DNA of 9,318 bases from an uncultured Clostridia bacterium. Its GTDB lineage: Bacteria; Bacillota; Clostridia; Oscillospirales; Ruminococcaceae. Positions 1 through 6,384 of the stretch are shown here, piece after piece; the first letter of the stretch is position 1; each line of letters begins with the position of its first letter. Under the pieces are notes generated by a model, which saw only the letters and a program-made list of their open reading frames with translations, did no database searches and was not told the DNA's origin. Location of the stretch: NCBI GenBank assembly GCA_947176675.1, contig CAMWRN010000076.1, positions 1 to 9,318 on the forward strand, read 5' to 3'. Position numbers and translations under genes: made by a program.

Positions 1-11
1 GATATGCTTTA

Positions 12-647
12 TCAGTACCATGACTGCTCTGTACAGAAATTTCCGCCCAGCATATCCGAAATGCCGGAAAGCAGCATTATTACGCCCTGAACACGGTATG
101 GAGCAACAATGTAGGTTCCTTTATTGTTGTTTTCCACATCTTCCTTGACAAGGTCTGCGGCGATAAGAGCGTTAAGGTGGTGATAAACCTGCCCGGTGGA
201 GTTGAAGCCTCCCTCGCTGACTATCTGCGCCACCGTCATAGGCTTGCGGAGAAGTGCAAGCAGGATATTCAGCTTATCGCCGCTGCCTATGCAGTTGAGC
301 ACTTTTTCCGCAGTCCTGTCCTCAATAAGCTTCAGCAGGTTATCGGTGTTGTATTGCCCTATCCAGTTGGACTGCCGTCCGCCCGAAGCAAAAACGCCTG
401 TGTAGACTACTCTGCCCGTACTGCCGTCCGCATTGCACTCGTCCTGGATTCTGTCCATAAGCGAAGCAAGCACCGTGTCGGAGGTCATATCGCTTATTTT
501 TTTAACAAGACTGCTGTCGTTTAGTTTGTCCTCGGAATTGCCTGCAGCGGTTTCCTCTTCTGTTTTGCCGCCTTTCAGCAATTCCTTTATTTCGTTTATG
601 TCCTTTCTCAAAGCGTCGATCTCTGCGCCGTAATTTCTTTCTGACAT
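12..647 (-). CDS. Winged helix-turn-helix (ArsR-like) transcriptional regulator
   Basis: A 211-residue DNA-binding protein, predicted to be a cytoplasmic transcription regulator. The start at 647 is chosen over an upstream ATG at 710 because AGGAGG (655-660, read on minus) lies 7 bases before it and because the promoter -10 lies between the two. Residues 1-30 are charged and heptad-like, probably a short coiled coil. Residues 47-112 form a domain I do not recognise. Residues 123-185 are a winged helix: helix 1 near 124-134, helix 2 near 137-147 (MTVAQIVSEGG), a recognition helix near 150-165 containing QVYHHLNAL, and a wing around NNNKGTYIV. The HHLNAL pattern is typical of ArsR-type regulators. 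No cysteine metal-sensing motif is evident, so the ligand is unknown. It is divergent from the membrane protein at 912, and its own promoter is flanked by a duplicated operator-like repeat, suggesting autoregulation. Confidence 0.82.
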   Translation of the reverse strand: MSERNYGAEIDALRKDINEIKELLKGGKTEEETAAGNSEDKLNDSSLVKKISDMTSDTVLASLMDRIQDECNADGSTGRVVYTGVFASGGRQSNWIGQYNTDNLLKLIEDRTAEKVLNCIGSGDKLNILLALLRKPMTVAQIVSEGGFNSTGQVYHHLNALIAADLVKEDVENNNKGTYIVAPYRVQGVIMLLSGISDMLGGNFCTEQSWY

Positions 648-667
648 ACATAATCCTCCTTTGATTT

Positions 668-691
668 GGTTTTTCGGAATTCCGTAATTAC
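668..691. promoter_or_regulatory. Operator-like repeat, copy 1 (downstream of the -10)
   Basis: A 24-bp element beginning GGTTTTTCGGAATTCC and ending GTAATTAC. It matches the copy at 724-747 at 22 of 24 positions; the mismatches are C/A at position 15 and the final base. It contains the perfect palindrome CGGAATTCCG. It covers the expected transcription start of the regulator gene, so a bound protein would block initiation. Inferred operator for the adjacent winged-helix protein. Confidence 0.65.
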
Positions 692-720
692 ATAATATCA
701 CAACAATCAAGTTTTGTCAA
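692..720 (-). promoter_or_regulatory. Sigma-A-type promoter of the winged-helix regulator
   Basis: On the minus strand TTGACA (720-715), a 17-bp spacer and TATTAT (697-692) form a near-consensus promoter. Transcription should begin around 685, inside or beside the downstream operator-like repeat, leaving a leader of about 40 bases before the ATG at 647. Confidence 0.8.
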
Positions 721-723
721 TAC

Positions 724-747
724 GGTTTTTCGGAATTACGTAATTAT
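724..747. promoter_or_regulatory. Operator-like repeat, copy 2 (upstream of the -35)
   Basis: The second copy of the 24-bp element, in the same orientation and 56 bp from copy 1. It carries the perfect 12-bp palindrome AATTACGTAATT. It lies just upstream of the regulator's -35 box and about 85 bp before the -35 of the divergent membrane gene, so a bound protein could loop to copy 1 or influence both promoters. Confidence 0.65.
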
Positions 748-831
748 TTACTGTAAACTTTTTATGAATACACTGAAAATAACTCATAGTAAAATTTGCA
801 CTATTAATTTTGCTTATTTTATGTATTACCC

Positions 832-860
832 TTGACAAACTTTAAAATATATGGTAATAT
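832..860 (+). promoter_or_regulatory. Sigma-A-type promoter of the YhfC-like membrane gene
   Basis: TTGACA (832-837), a 17-bp spacer and TAATAT (855-860). An inverted repeat GTATT/AATAC (871-875 and 881-885, 5-bp loop) lies over or just after the expected start point and might be a separate operator. The leader runs to an AAGGGGG ribosome site at 897-903. Confidence 0.78.
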
Positions 861-911
861 CTAAATTGTAGTATTGTTCTAATACAATATAATATCAAGG
901 GGGAATCAATT

Positions 912-1787
912 ATGGTATCAAGAGAAGTTATAACCGCAGCTCTTATAGGACTTGCTGTAACAGGCGTTATTCCTGTTATTGCGGGACTGGTGCTGCTTGC
1001 CGTACATAAGATAAAGGCGTCCAGCTTCTGGGCGGGCGTGCTGGCGTATGTCATTGCTTTTGTGGCTTACACAATTTTAAGCGGTATCCTTTCCGTAGTA
1101 ATGATGGCTTCGAGCGGTCTGGATATGACAAGCATGATGACCGCCGCAACGGAATCAAACAGCTCCGTCAGCATTATTGTGACAATATGTCTGGGCATTG
1201 TGTTAGCAATTGCAATGGGTATCTGCGTAAGCGGCTGCATGAAGACCCGCACGTTTAACGCCGCGCTTTCCTGCGGACTTGGCTTCGGCGCGGGCTATCT
1301 GGTAACGGCGGCGATAAACTTTTACTCGTCCTACTCAACTTTCAGCAAGATAAACAGCGGAGAATTTGACAAAATATACTCAACTATGGTGTCTCAAGGT
1401 TTTATGGACAAGGAAACCGTCAATAAACTGAAAGAAACGGTTACGAGTCAAACCTCGGGAGATATGATAATTTCCATTGTTTCATCGGTTGCGGTCGCGC
1501 TGCTTATGGCTGCCGCCGCGGTCATCATCATGCGCGGAGTGTGCGCTAAAAAGGCTTTCGCCGGAATAGGCGTATCCTTAATACTTTTCGCGGCACAGTT
1601 CGGATTGTCGGGATTCATACCAAACGCTGCCGCAGCGGTTATCGTATCCTTGGCTATCGGAGCAGCCGCTTTGATCTTTGCGGTGCGCATGAAAAAGGAC
1701 ATCGTACCTCCCGAAAAGCCGTCATATTCAAACGACAGCTTTATGCAGTCCATTGAAAACGCAAAAAGCGAGACCGATGTAAAGTAA
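912..1787 (+). CDS. Seven-segment membrane protein, YhfC-like but lacking metal ligands
   Basis: A 291-residue integral membrane protein. Hydrophobic segments lie near residues 6-31, 37-64, 86-108, 116-138, 184-208, 215-234 and 238-259. A soluble loop (139-183) lies between segments 4 and 5, and the C-terminal tail (260-291) is charged. The N-terminal layout and the glycine-rich segment 4 (GLGFGAGYL, near 122-130) recall the YhfC intramembrane-protease family, where I expect a GLGHG-x-x-E arrangement. Here the histidine is phenylalanine and the glutamate is leucine. The preceding segment also lacks the E-E...R signature, so it is unlikely to be a working protease if it belongs there. The ATG at 912 is preceded by AAGGGGG with an 8-base gap. 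It is divergent from the winged-helix regulator, which may control it. Family assignment is from memory of motifs; gene reality is much surer than family. Confidence 0.85.
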   Translation: MVSREVITAALIGLAVTGVIPVIAGLVLLAVHKIKASSFWAGVLAYVIAFVAYTILSGILSVVMMASSGLDMTSMMTAATESNSSVSIIVTICLGIVLAIAMGICVSGCMKTRTFNAALSCGLGFGAGYLVTAAINFYSSYSTFSKINSGEFDKIYSTMVSQGFMDKETVNKLKETVTSQTSGDMIISIVSSVAVALLMAAAAVIIMRGVCAKKAFAGIGVSLILFAAQFGLSGFIPNAAAAVIVSLAIGAAALIFAVRMKKDIVPPEKPSYSNDSFMQSIENAKSETDVK

Positions 1788-1835
1788 TTTTTGTATATGG
1801 TTAAGCTAAATATACAAAAAGTATATAAATAAACA

Positions 1836-1879
1836 AAAATCTCCCGAAGAACGTTTCGGTTCGTTCTTCGGGAGATTTT
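1836..1879. terminator. Bidirectional intrinsic terminator between the membrane gene and rnhA
   Basis: A perfect 18-bp stem (1836-1853 pairing with 1862-1879) with an 8-base loop, core CTCCCGAAGAACG. The arms end in AAAA/TTTT, giving a U-run in both directions. It sits 48 bp after the membrane gene stop, and its last base is also the last base of the rnhA stop codon, so it ends both convergent genes. Confidence 0.92.
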
Positions 1880-2319
1880 CAGTTTGCGGCAAATTTATCC
1901 CGTTCCGCAACAGCCAATTGGTCGCAGCGTTCGTTTTCGGGGTGTCCTGCGTGACCCTTTACCCAGACAAATTTTACATTGTGAACGTCCAGCAGATCAA
2001 GAAGCTTTTCCCACAGGTCCGCATTAAGAGCGGGCTTTTTGTCGGATTTTACCCAGCCTTTCGCCCGCCAGCCTTTCGCCCAGCCTTTGGTAACGCTGTC
2101 CACAACATATTTGCTGTCGGTGGTAAGGATAACGTCGCAGGGATATTTCAGAGCGGAAAGAGCGGCAATAACGCCCATAAGCTCCATGCGGTTATTTGTA
2201 GTGTCCGCCGCACCGCCCGAAAGCTCTTTTGTGCGTTCTCCGACGCGGAGTATCGCTCCGTATCCTCCGGGACCGGGATTTCCCGAGCAGGCTCCGTCGG
2301 TAAAAATTTCTACAGTCAT
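1879..2319 (-). CDS. rnhA: Ribonuclease HI
   Basis: A 146-residue cytoplasmic endonuclease that cuts the RNA strand of RNA:DNA hybrids, removing primers and R-loops. Length is close to the E. coli enzyme (155). The opening TDGACSGNPGPGGYGA is diagnostic. The metal-binding acidic residues are present: D8, E46 (in NNRMELM), D68 (in TTDSKYV) and D133. H123 occupies the catalytic histidine position in the loop KGHAGHPENERCD. The basic handle that grips the hybrid is present at about residues 78-92, rich in K, G and W. The ATG at 2319 follows GGAGG (2330-2334) at 10 bases. It has its own promoter and is divergent from the MBL gene, so it looks monocistronic. All catalytic residues are intact. Confidence 0.97.
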   Translation of the reverse strand: MTVEIFTDGACSGNPGPGGYGAILRVGERTKELSGGAADTTNNRMELMGVIAALSALKYPCDVILTTDSKYVVDSVTKGWAKGWRAKGWVKSDKKPALNADLWEKLLDLLDVHNVKFVWVKGHAGHPENERCDQLAVAERDKFAAN

Positions 2320-2355
2320 TTTTGAGTTTCCTCCGAATTTACAGTGTACTTCCGT

Positions 2356-2384
2356 ATTATACCATATCGGTTTTGCTTTTTCAA
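2356..2384 (-). promoter_or_regulatory. Sigma-A-type promoter of rnhA
   Basis: On minus: TTGAAA (2384-2379), a 17-bp spacer and a perfect TATAAT (2361-2356). The expected start is about 30 bases upstream of the ATG, leaving room for GGAGG at 2330-2334. Confidence 0.82.
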
Positions 2385-2485
2385 TACCCTGTGCATTTTA
2401 CCGCCGAAAAACGTTAAGCAACAGTTTTTTATCATACTGACAATTTTCGGAGGGATAAATTCAGAAGTTATTAACAAAATTGATA

Positions 2486-2514
2486 TTGCAGTTTTCGAGG
2501 TTTTATGGCATAAT
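2486..2514 (+). promoter_or_regulatory. Probable promoter of the MBL hydrolase gene (and guaA)
   Basis: TTGCAG (2486-2491), a 17-bp spacer and CATAAT (2509-2514). This places the start near 2521, about 25 bases before the ribosome site GGGAGG (2546-2551). A TATAAT at 2539-2544 is too close to the ribosome site and has no -35 partner. Confidence 0.6.
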
Positions 2515-2559
2515 AATTATGTATATTTTTATGCTGCATATAATAGGGAGGCAAGCAAC

Positions 2560-3198
2560 ATGGGAAAAATTGAGAGGATAAAATGCGGCAACGGAAACTG
2601 CTACATAGTTTCAAACGGCGAAAATGCAGTTCTTGTTGATACTTCTCTGACAAAATACAGAGAAAAAATATTATCCGCCTGCAAACCCTATAAAATGCAG
2701 CTTCTCCTGCTTACCCACGGGCACATCGACCATATACAGAACGCCGCTTTTTTATCGGAAAAGCTTGGTATCCCAATTGCCATGCACAAAGCGGATACAG
2801 AGCTGATAAAGGATAATTTTTCACAGCCTATGTCGGCGGAAAGTTTTTTAGGGAAAATTGTTCTGTCCGTTTCCGAAAAGGATACGTTTAAAGAACAGGC
2901 GGACAAGTTCGTTCCTACAGTGTTTCTTGATGAAGGTGACAAGCTGGATAACTATGGAATACCTGCGGAAATAATTTCTGTTCCGGGACATACGAACGGT
3001 TCTATCGCAGTTGACATCGACGGAAAGCATCTTATTGTCGGTGACGCTTTGATGAATATGTTTTATCCAACCGTTTCCATGCTTTATCACGACAGGAACG
3101 TCATGCTGAAAAGCGCGGAACGCATAAGCCGCATGGATGGCAGGACGATTTATTTCGGGCACGGAAAGCCTGTGCCGAACAGAAAATGGACTAAATAA
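2560..3198 (+). CDS. Metallo-beta-lactamase-fold hydrolase
   Basis: A 212-residue metal-dependent hydrolase of the glyoxalase II-like branch. The signature THGHIDH spans residues 52-58, giving ligands H53, H55, D57 and H58. Further ligands are H144 (in VPGHTNGS), D162 (in IVGDAL) and H201 (in YFGHGKP), so both metal sites look complete. The N-terminal strand pair GNCYIVSNG...AVLVDTS is typical of the fold. No signal peptide is seen, so it is cytoplasmic. The substrate cannot be told from sequence: glyoxalase II proper, a general thioesterase and a quorum-quenching lactonase are all possible in this branch. The start at 2560 has GGGAGG 8 bases upstream; the frame is open further back to 2344 but crosses the promoter and has no ribosome site. 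guaA follows after 60 bp and may be co-transcribed. Confidence 0.9.
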   Translation: MGKIERIKCGNGNCYIVSNGENAVLVDTSLTKYREKILSACKPYKMQLLLLTHGHIDHIQNAAFLSEKLGIPIAMHKADTELIKDNFSQPMSAESFLGKIVLSVSEKDTFKEQADKFVPTVFLDEGDKLDNYGIPAEIISVPGHTNGSIAVDIDGKHLIVGDALMNMFYPTVSMLYHDRNVMLKSAERISRMDGRTIYFGHGKPVPNRKWTK

Positions 3199-3213
3199 AA
3201 ATGTTAATATACA

Positions 3214-3228
3214 GGGAATTAAATTCCC
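3214..3228. repeat. Small hairpin between the MBL gene and guaA
   Basis: GGGAATT and AATTCCC form a perfect 15-base inverted repeat centred on 3221, followed by GTTTTG. The stem is only about 6 bp and the T-run short, so it could be a weak terminator, a processing site or a pause site ahead of guaA. It lies 17 bases upstream of the guaA AGGAGG. No purine riboswitch fits in this 60-bp gap. Confidence 0.45.
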
Positions 3229-3258
3229 GTTTTGATATAATTTTAGGAGGTATTCAAA

Positions 3259-4806
3259 ATGTCACAATCACACCAGCTTGTTATCGTTCTCGACTTTGGC
3301 GGTCAGTACAATCAGCTTATCGCAAGGCGGGTAAGAGAATGCGGGGTCTACTGCGAGGTAAAGTCCTACAAAACCTCTCTTGACGAGATAAAAGCGTTAG
3401 ACCCTGCGGGAATTATTTTTACGGGAGGTCCCAACAGCGTTTATGCACCCGAGTCCTCCGTCTGCTCAAAGGAAATTTTTGAGTTGGGTATACCCATTCT
3501 GGGAATTTGCTACGGCTGTCAGCTTATGGCGCACCTGCTGGGCGGAACGGTCTCGACCTGCATTACTTCCGAGTACGGCAAGACCGAGACTTACTATGAC
3601 AAGTCCTGCGTAATATTCAAGACGGTAAGTAATCTTCCCGACAAGGCTGTTTCGTGGATGAGCCATACCGATTATATTTCTGAAATTCCCGACGGTTTTA
3701 GGGTCACGGCACATACTGACAACTGCCCCGTTGCCGCTATGGAGTGTCCCGAAAGGAAGTTGTATGCGGTACAGTTCCACCCCGAGGTAAATCACACCGA
3801 GGGCGGCTTGGGTATGATAGACAGTTTTTTAAGGAACGTCTGCGGCTGCGTGGGCGACTGGACTATGAGCAATTATGCCAAAACTGCGGTTGAGGACATA
3901 CGCAAAAAAGTTGGCGACGGCAAGGTACTGCTCGCTCTTTCGGGCGGCGTGGACAGCTCCGTTGCGGCGGCTCTCCTTGCAAAGGCTGTGGGGGACAAGC
4001 TGACCTGCATTTTCGTCGACCACGGCTTCATGCGTAAAAACGAGGGCGACGAGGTCGAGGAGGCATTTAAAGGCTGGGGACTTAATTTTGTCCGCGTGAA
4101 CGCAAAGGAACAGTTTATGTCCAAAATGCGCGGCGTGTCCGACCCCGAGACAAAGAGGAAAATTATCGGCGAGGAATTTATCCGCGTATTTGAGCAGGAA
4201 GCGAAAAAGATCGGCAAGGTGGACTTCCTTGTGCAGGGTACAATTTATCCCGATATAATTGAAAGCGGTACCGGGGACGCTGCTGTTATAAAGTCACACC
4301 ACAATGTGGGCGGGCTTCCCGACTATGTTGATTTTAAGGAAATTATCGAGCCGCTCCGTCTGCTTTTCAAGGATGAGGTCCGTGCGCTAGGACGGGAGCT
4401 GGGGCTTTCCGATGTGCTGGTGGACAGGCAGCCGTTCCCCGGTCCCGGACTTGCGATAAGAATTATCGGCGAAATTACCGATGATAAGCTTGAGATTTTA
4501 CAGGATGCGGATTATATCTTCCGTGAGGAAATTGCAAAGGCAGGTCTTGACAAGGCGATACATCAGTATTTTGCAGTGCTGACTAATATGCGTTCTGTGG
4601 GGGTAATGGGCGACGGCAGGACGTATGATTACACCCTTGCTCTGCGGGGCGTTACAACGACAGATTTCATGACTGCGGATTTTGCTAAGATACCTTATGA
4701 TGTGCTTGAACGGTGTGCAAGCAGAATCGTAAATGAGGTGAAATCAATAAATCGAATTGTGTATGACGTTACTACCAAGCCGCCTGCTACGATTGAGTGG
4801 GAATAG
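3259..4806 (+). CDS. guaA: GMP synthase (glutamine-hydrolysing)
   Basis: A 515-residue cytoplasmic enzyme that converts XMP, ATP and glutamine to GMP, the last step of guanine nucleotide synthesis. Residues 1 to about 195 are the class I glutamine amidotransferase domain, with nucleophile C84 in GICYGCQ and H174/E176 in FHPEV. Residues from about 205 are the ATP-pyrophosphatase domain, with the P-loop SGGVDSS at 228-234. The C-terminal dimerisation and XMP-binding part carries RQPFPGPGLAIRIIGEI (390-406) and ends KPPATIEWE, both hallmarks. Length is normal and no key residue is missing. The ATG follows AGGAGG (3245-3250) at 8 bases. There is no clear promoter in the 60-bp gap, so read-through from the MBL gene is likely. 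The 3' end is a known integration site for genomic islands, and an integrase module follows directly. Confidence 0.98.
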   Translation: MSQSHQLVIVLDFGGQYNQLIARRVRECGVYCEVKSYKTSLDEIKALDPAGIIFTGGPNSVYAPESSVCSKEIFELGIPILGICYGCQLMAHLLGGTVSTCITSEYGKTETYYDKSCVIFKTVSNLPDKAVSWMSHTDYISEIPDGFRVTAHTDNCPVAAMECPERKLYAVQFHPEVNHTEGGLGMIDSFLRNVCGCVGDWTMSNYAKTAVEDIRKKVGDGKVLLALSGGVDSSVAAALLAKAVGDKLTCIFVDHGFMRKNEGDEVEEAFKGWGLNFVRVNAKEQFMSKMRGVSDPETKRKIIGEEFIRVFEQEAKKIGKVDFLVQGTIYPDIIESGTGDAAVIKSHHNVGGLPDYVDFKEIIEPLRLLFKDEVRALGRELGLSDVLVDRQPFPGPGLAIRIIGEITDDKLEILQDADYIFREEIAKAGLDKAIHQYFAVLTNMRSVGVMGDGRTYDYTLALRGVTTTDFMTADFAKIPYDVLERCASRIVNEVKSINRIVYDVTTKPPATIEWE

Positions 4807-4899
4807 CCGAAATTTCACCATCGAATGGCTGTATATCAGCATTTGCGGGCTTTGGAAGTGCCTGCTTGATACTCACTTGATGCTTGCAGAATGTTTAAA
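4807..4899. other. Probable element junction downstream of guaA (att region)
   Basis: This non-coding stretch lies between the guaA stop and the hairpin that ends the integrase operon. Because guaA 3' ends serve as integration sites and an integrase module sits next door, the junction (attL) is expected in the last bases of guaA or here. CTTGAT occurs twice at 4865-4870 and 4876-4881, exactly 11 bp apart, which could be integrase arm-type sites. I found no second copy of the guaA 3' end inside the window, so the other att site, if present, is outside and the exact core cannot be defined. Confidence 0.45.
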
Positions 4900-4937
4900 G
4901 AATCCCCGTCAGAGCTTTGAGGCTCTGACGGGGATTC
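4900..4937. terminator. Strong intrinsic terminator ending the int operon (possibly also guaA)
   Basis: A perfect 16-bp stem: GAATCCCCGTCAGAGC (4900-4915) pairs with 4922-4937 around a 6-base loop. On the minus strand it follows the MobC-like stop by 9 bases and is followed by TTTAAAC, so it chiefly terminates the xis-int operon. On the plus strand the following sequence is only moderately T-rich (a T-run comes some 20 bases later), so it would terminate guaA less efficiently. Confidence 0.85.
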
Positions 4938-4946
4938 GCTGTTCTG

Positions 4947-5255
4947 TTAATTGTTATTTTTGAAACCATATAATGTAGTGTTTATCTGCTGAATTATTAT
5001 CGCAGCTTCGTCAAAGTTTTCTTTCGCGATTTCTGAATTTTCAAACTGTTTAAGAAGCTCTGCCATTTGCTCCCGCAGCATTTTGTACGTCCTAGGACTG
5101 CCCTTGACTACAATGTCACGCTGAAGCGCCCTGTCTATCAGATACGCTTGCTTTGTCAAGCCCGACATTTTGGCGAGAGCCTCTATTTGCTCATATTCTT
5201 CTGGTGATACCCGAAATGCTAACGTTTTGTTCCTCCAGCGGTTCTTGCTGTCCAT
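4947..5255 (-). CDS. MobC-like ribbon-helix-helix mobilisation accessory protein
   Basis: A small basic protein of about 102 residues. The opening NRWRNKTLAFRVSPEEYEQI is the short beta strand and first helix of a ribbon-helix-helix DNA-binding fold. It is followed by AKMSGLTKQAYLIDRAL and a helical tail (about residues 50-95) likely to be a coiled coil. Proteins with this RNKT-AFRVS-EE and SGLTKQ-Y pattern are found in clostridial integrative elements and are annotated as plasmid mobilisation or relaxosome (MobC-like) proteins. The start is uncertain. ATG at 5255 gives the compact family-like product, but ATGs at 5270 and 5279 are in frame and the upstream A/G-rich sites are weak. At 5255 it overlaps the integrase 3' end by 65 bases in another frame, suggesting translational coupling. 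No relaxase is in the window, so a control role on int is also possible. Confidence 0.78.
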   Translation of the reverse strand: MDSKNRWRNKTLAFRVSPEEYEQIEALAKMSGLTKQAYLIDRALQRDIVVKGSPRTYKMLREQMAELLKQFENSEIAKENFDEAAIIIQQINTTLYGFKNNN

Positions 5256-6384
5256 ATTCTTCTGTGACATTTTCACCATTTCTTTCCATGTTAAGTCTTT
5301 TAGCAATTTTCTTTTGTGCGTCGGGAAATGCGTGCGCATATTGATGAGTGATCTCAATGCTTTTGTGACCCAGCCTTTCTGCGATAGCAACTGACGAAAA
5401 TCCCATATTAATTAACAGCGAAACATGGGAATGTTTAAGGTCGTGCATTCGTATCCGCTTAACGCCTGCAAGCTTGCTTCCGTTTTGCATTATATGGCGG
5501 AGACGGTCTTCGGAAAACTCAAAGATGCGCTGCCCATTTTCTATTTCGTACAGGCTGTCAATGTACTCTTTAAGTTCCTCGGCAAGAAAATCTGGCATAT
5601 CTACATTACGAATGCTCTTTTTCGTTTTAGGCTTGGCGGTCACATCGTGATCGCCTATTCTGTGATACCCCTTATCAATTCTTATAACATTGTTTTTAAA
5701 ATCAATATCATCTGGAGTAAGCGCAAGCAGCTCGCTTATACGCAGCCCGCACCAATAAAGGACCTCAAAGGCATAGAAAGCATCAGGCTTGTCCATTATT
5801 GCATCTGCAAATTTCAGATACTCCTCTGTTGTCCAGCACTGCTTTTCATGACCACTGTTTTTGTGGAAGATACATTCCCCCGCCGCTGGGTTGGACGGCA
5901 GTTTGTAATATTTGACAGCGTGGCTAAGTATTGCAGAAAGTTGATTAAATATTGTCCGCAGATAATCTTCGGAATACCGTTCACCGTTTTCTCTGCGTTC
6001 TTCCAAAAGATTATTTTGCCAGTGTCTTATATCCAGATTGGTTATTTTGTCAAACTTTTTATTGCCGAAATACGGAATAAGCTTTACCTTGATAATGTTC
6101 TCTTTTGTCTGCCAAGTGTGTTCACGTATCGTATTCTTATTGTCTTGCTTGTAAATTTCAACGAATTCAGCAAACGTCACTCCATCGTGTGACGTTTGCT
6201 TATTGGACTCAATTTCTTTTAGGAAATCTTCTTCCCATTTCTTTGCCTCGCGCTCAAGCTTAAAACCTCGTTTGGTTTTCTTTTTCTTTTTTCCGTCTGT
6301 GTCTACATAGGTAAAGGAGCAGTACCATGTGGTTTTCTGCTCCTTGCCATCCTTTGTCTTTTTAACGTACCTGTATGCGCCCAT
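5191..6384 (-). CDS. int: Tyrosine recombinase / integrase of an integrative element
   Basis: A 397-residue site-specific recombinase that inserts and excises the element at att sites. Residues 1-60 are a basic AP2-like arm-binding domain (WYCSFTYVDTDGKKKKKTKRGF, shortened here to its core WYCSFTY). Residues about 67-165 are the SAM-like core-binding domain. Residues about 180-365 are the catalytic domain with R215 (CGLRISE), a lysine near 253 (AKPKTKKSIR), H314 (MHDLKHSH), H340 (RLGHKS) and nucleophile Y349 (THQYAHAF). The second conserved arginine of the H-x-x-R motif is lysine (K317, codon AAA). The last 30 residues are an extra polar tail overlapping the next gene. The ATG overlaps the xis stop as TAATG and is preceded by AGGAGG (6394-6399), so the two are translationally coupled. 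Phage, ICE and mobilisable-element integrases look alike at this level. Confidence 0.95.
   Translation of the reverse strand: MGAYRYVKKTKDGKEQKTTWYCSFTYVDTDGKKKKKTKRGFKLEREAKKWEEDFLKEIESNKQTSHDGVTFAEFVEIYKQDNKNTIREHTWQTKENIIKVKLIPYFGNKKFDKITNLDIRHWQNNLLEERRENGERYSEDYLRTIFNQLSAILSHAVKYYKLPSNPAAGECIFHKNSGHEKQCWTTEEYLKFADAIMDKPDAFYAFEVLYWCGLRISELLALTPDDIDFKNNVIRIDKGYHRIGDHDVTAKPKTKKSIRNVDMPDFLAEELKEYIDSLYEIENGQRIFEFSEDRLRHIMQNGSKLAGVKRIRMHDLKHSHVSLLINMGFSSVAIAERLGHKSIEITHQYAHAFPDAQKKIAKRLNMERNGENVTEEYGQQEPLEEQNVSISGITRRI

Noticed and set aside
648..710. 21-residue N-terminal extension of the winged-helix regulator
   Set aside because: It would include the promoter -10 and operator copy 1; AGGAGG at 655-660 supports the start at 647.
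1918..2440. Two plus-strand open frames opposite rnhA
   Set aside because: They are shadows of a gene with all catalytic residues in place; no ribosome site and no motif.
2344..2559. Upstream extension of the MBL hydrolase frame
   Set aside because: It crosses the rnhA and MBL promoters, has no ribosome site at its start, and adds 72 residues not expected for the fold; GGGAGG before 2560 decides the start.
3236..3241. Perfect TATAAT ahead of guaA
   Set aside because: It is only 3 bases from the AGGAGG, so transcription would start inside the ribosome site, and there is no -35 at the right distance.
3199..3258. Purine riboswitch before guaA
   Set aside because: The gap is too short and contains none of the conserved junction sequences.
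5425..6192. 255-codon open frame on the plus strand
   Set aside because: It is entirely antisense to the integrase, has no ribosome site, and its protein is low-complexity hydrophobic with no recognisable motif.
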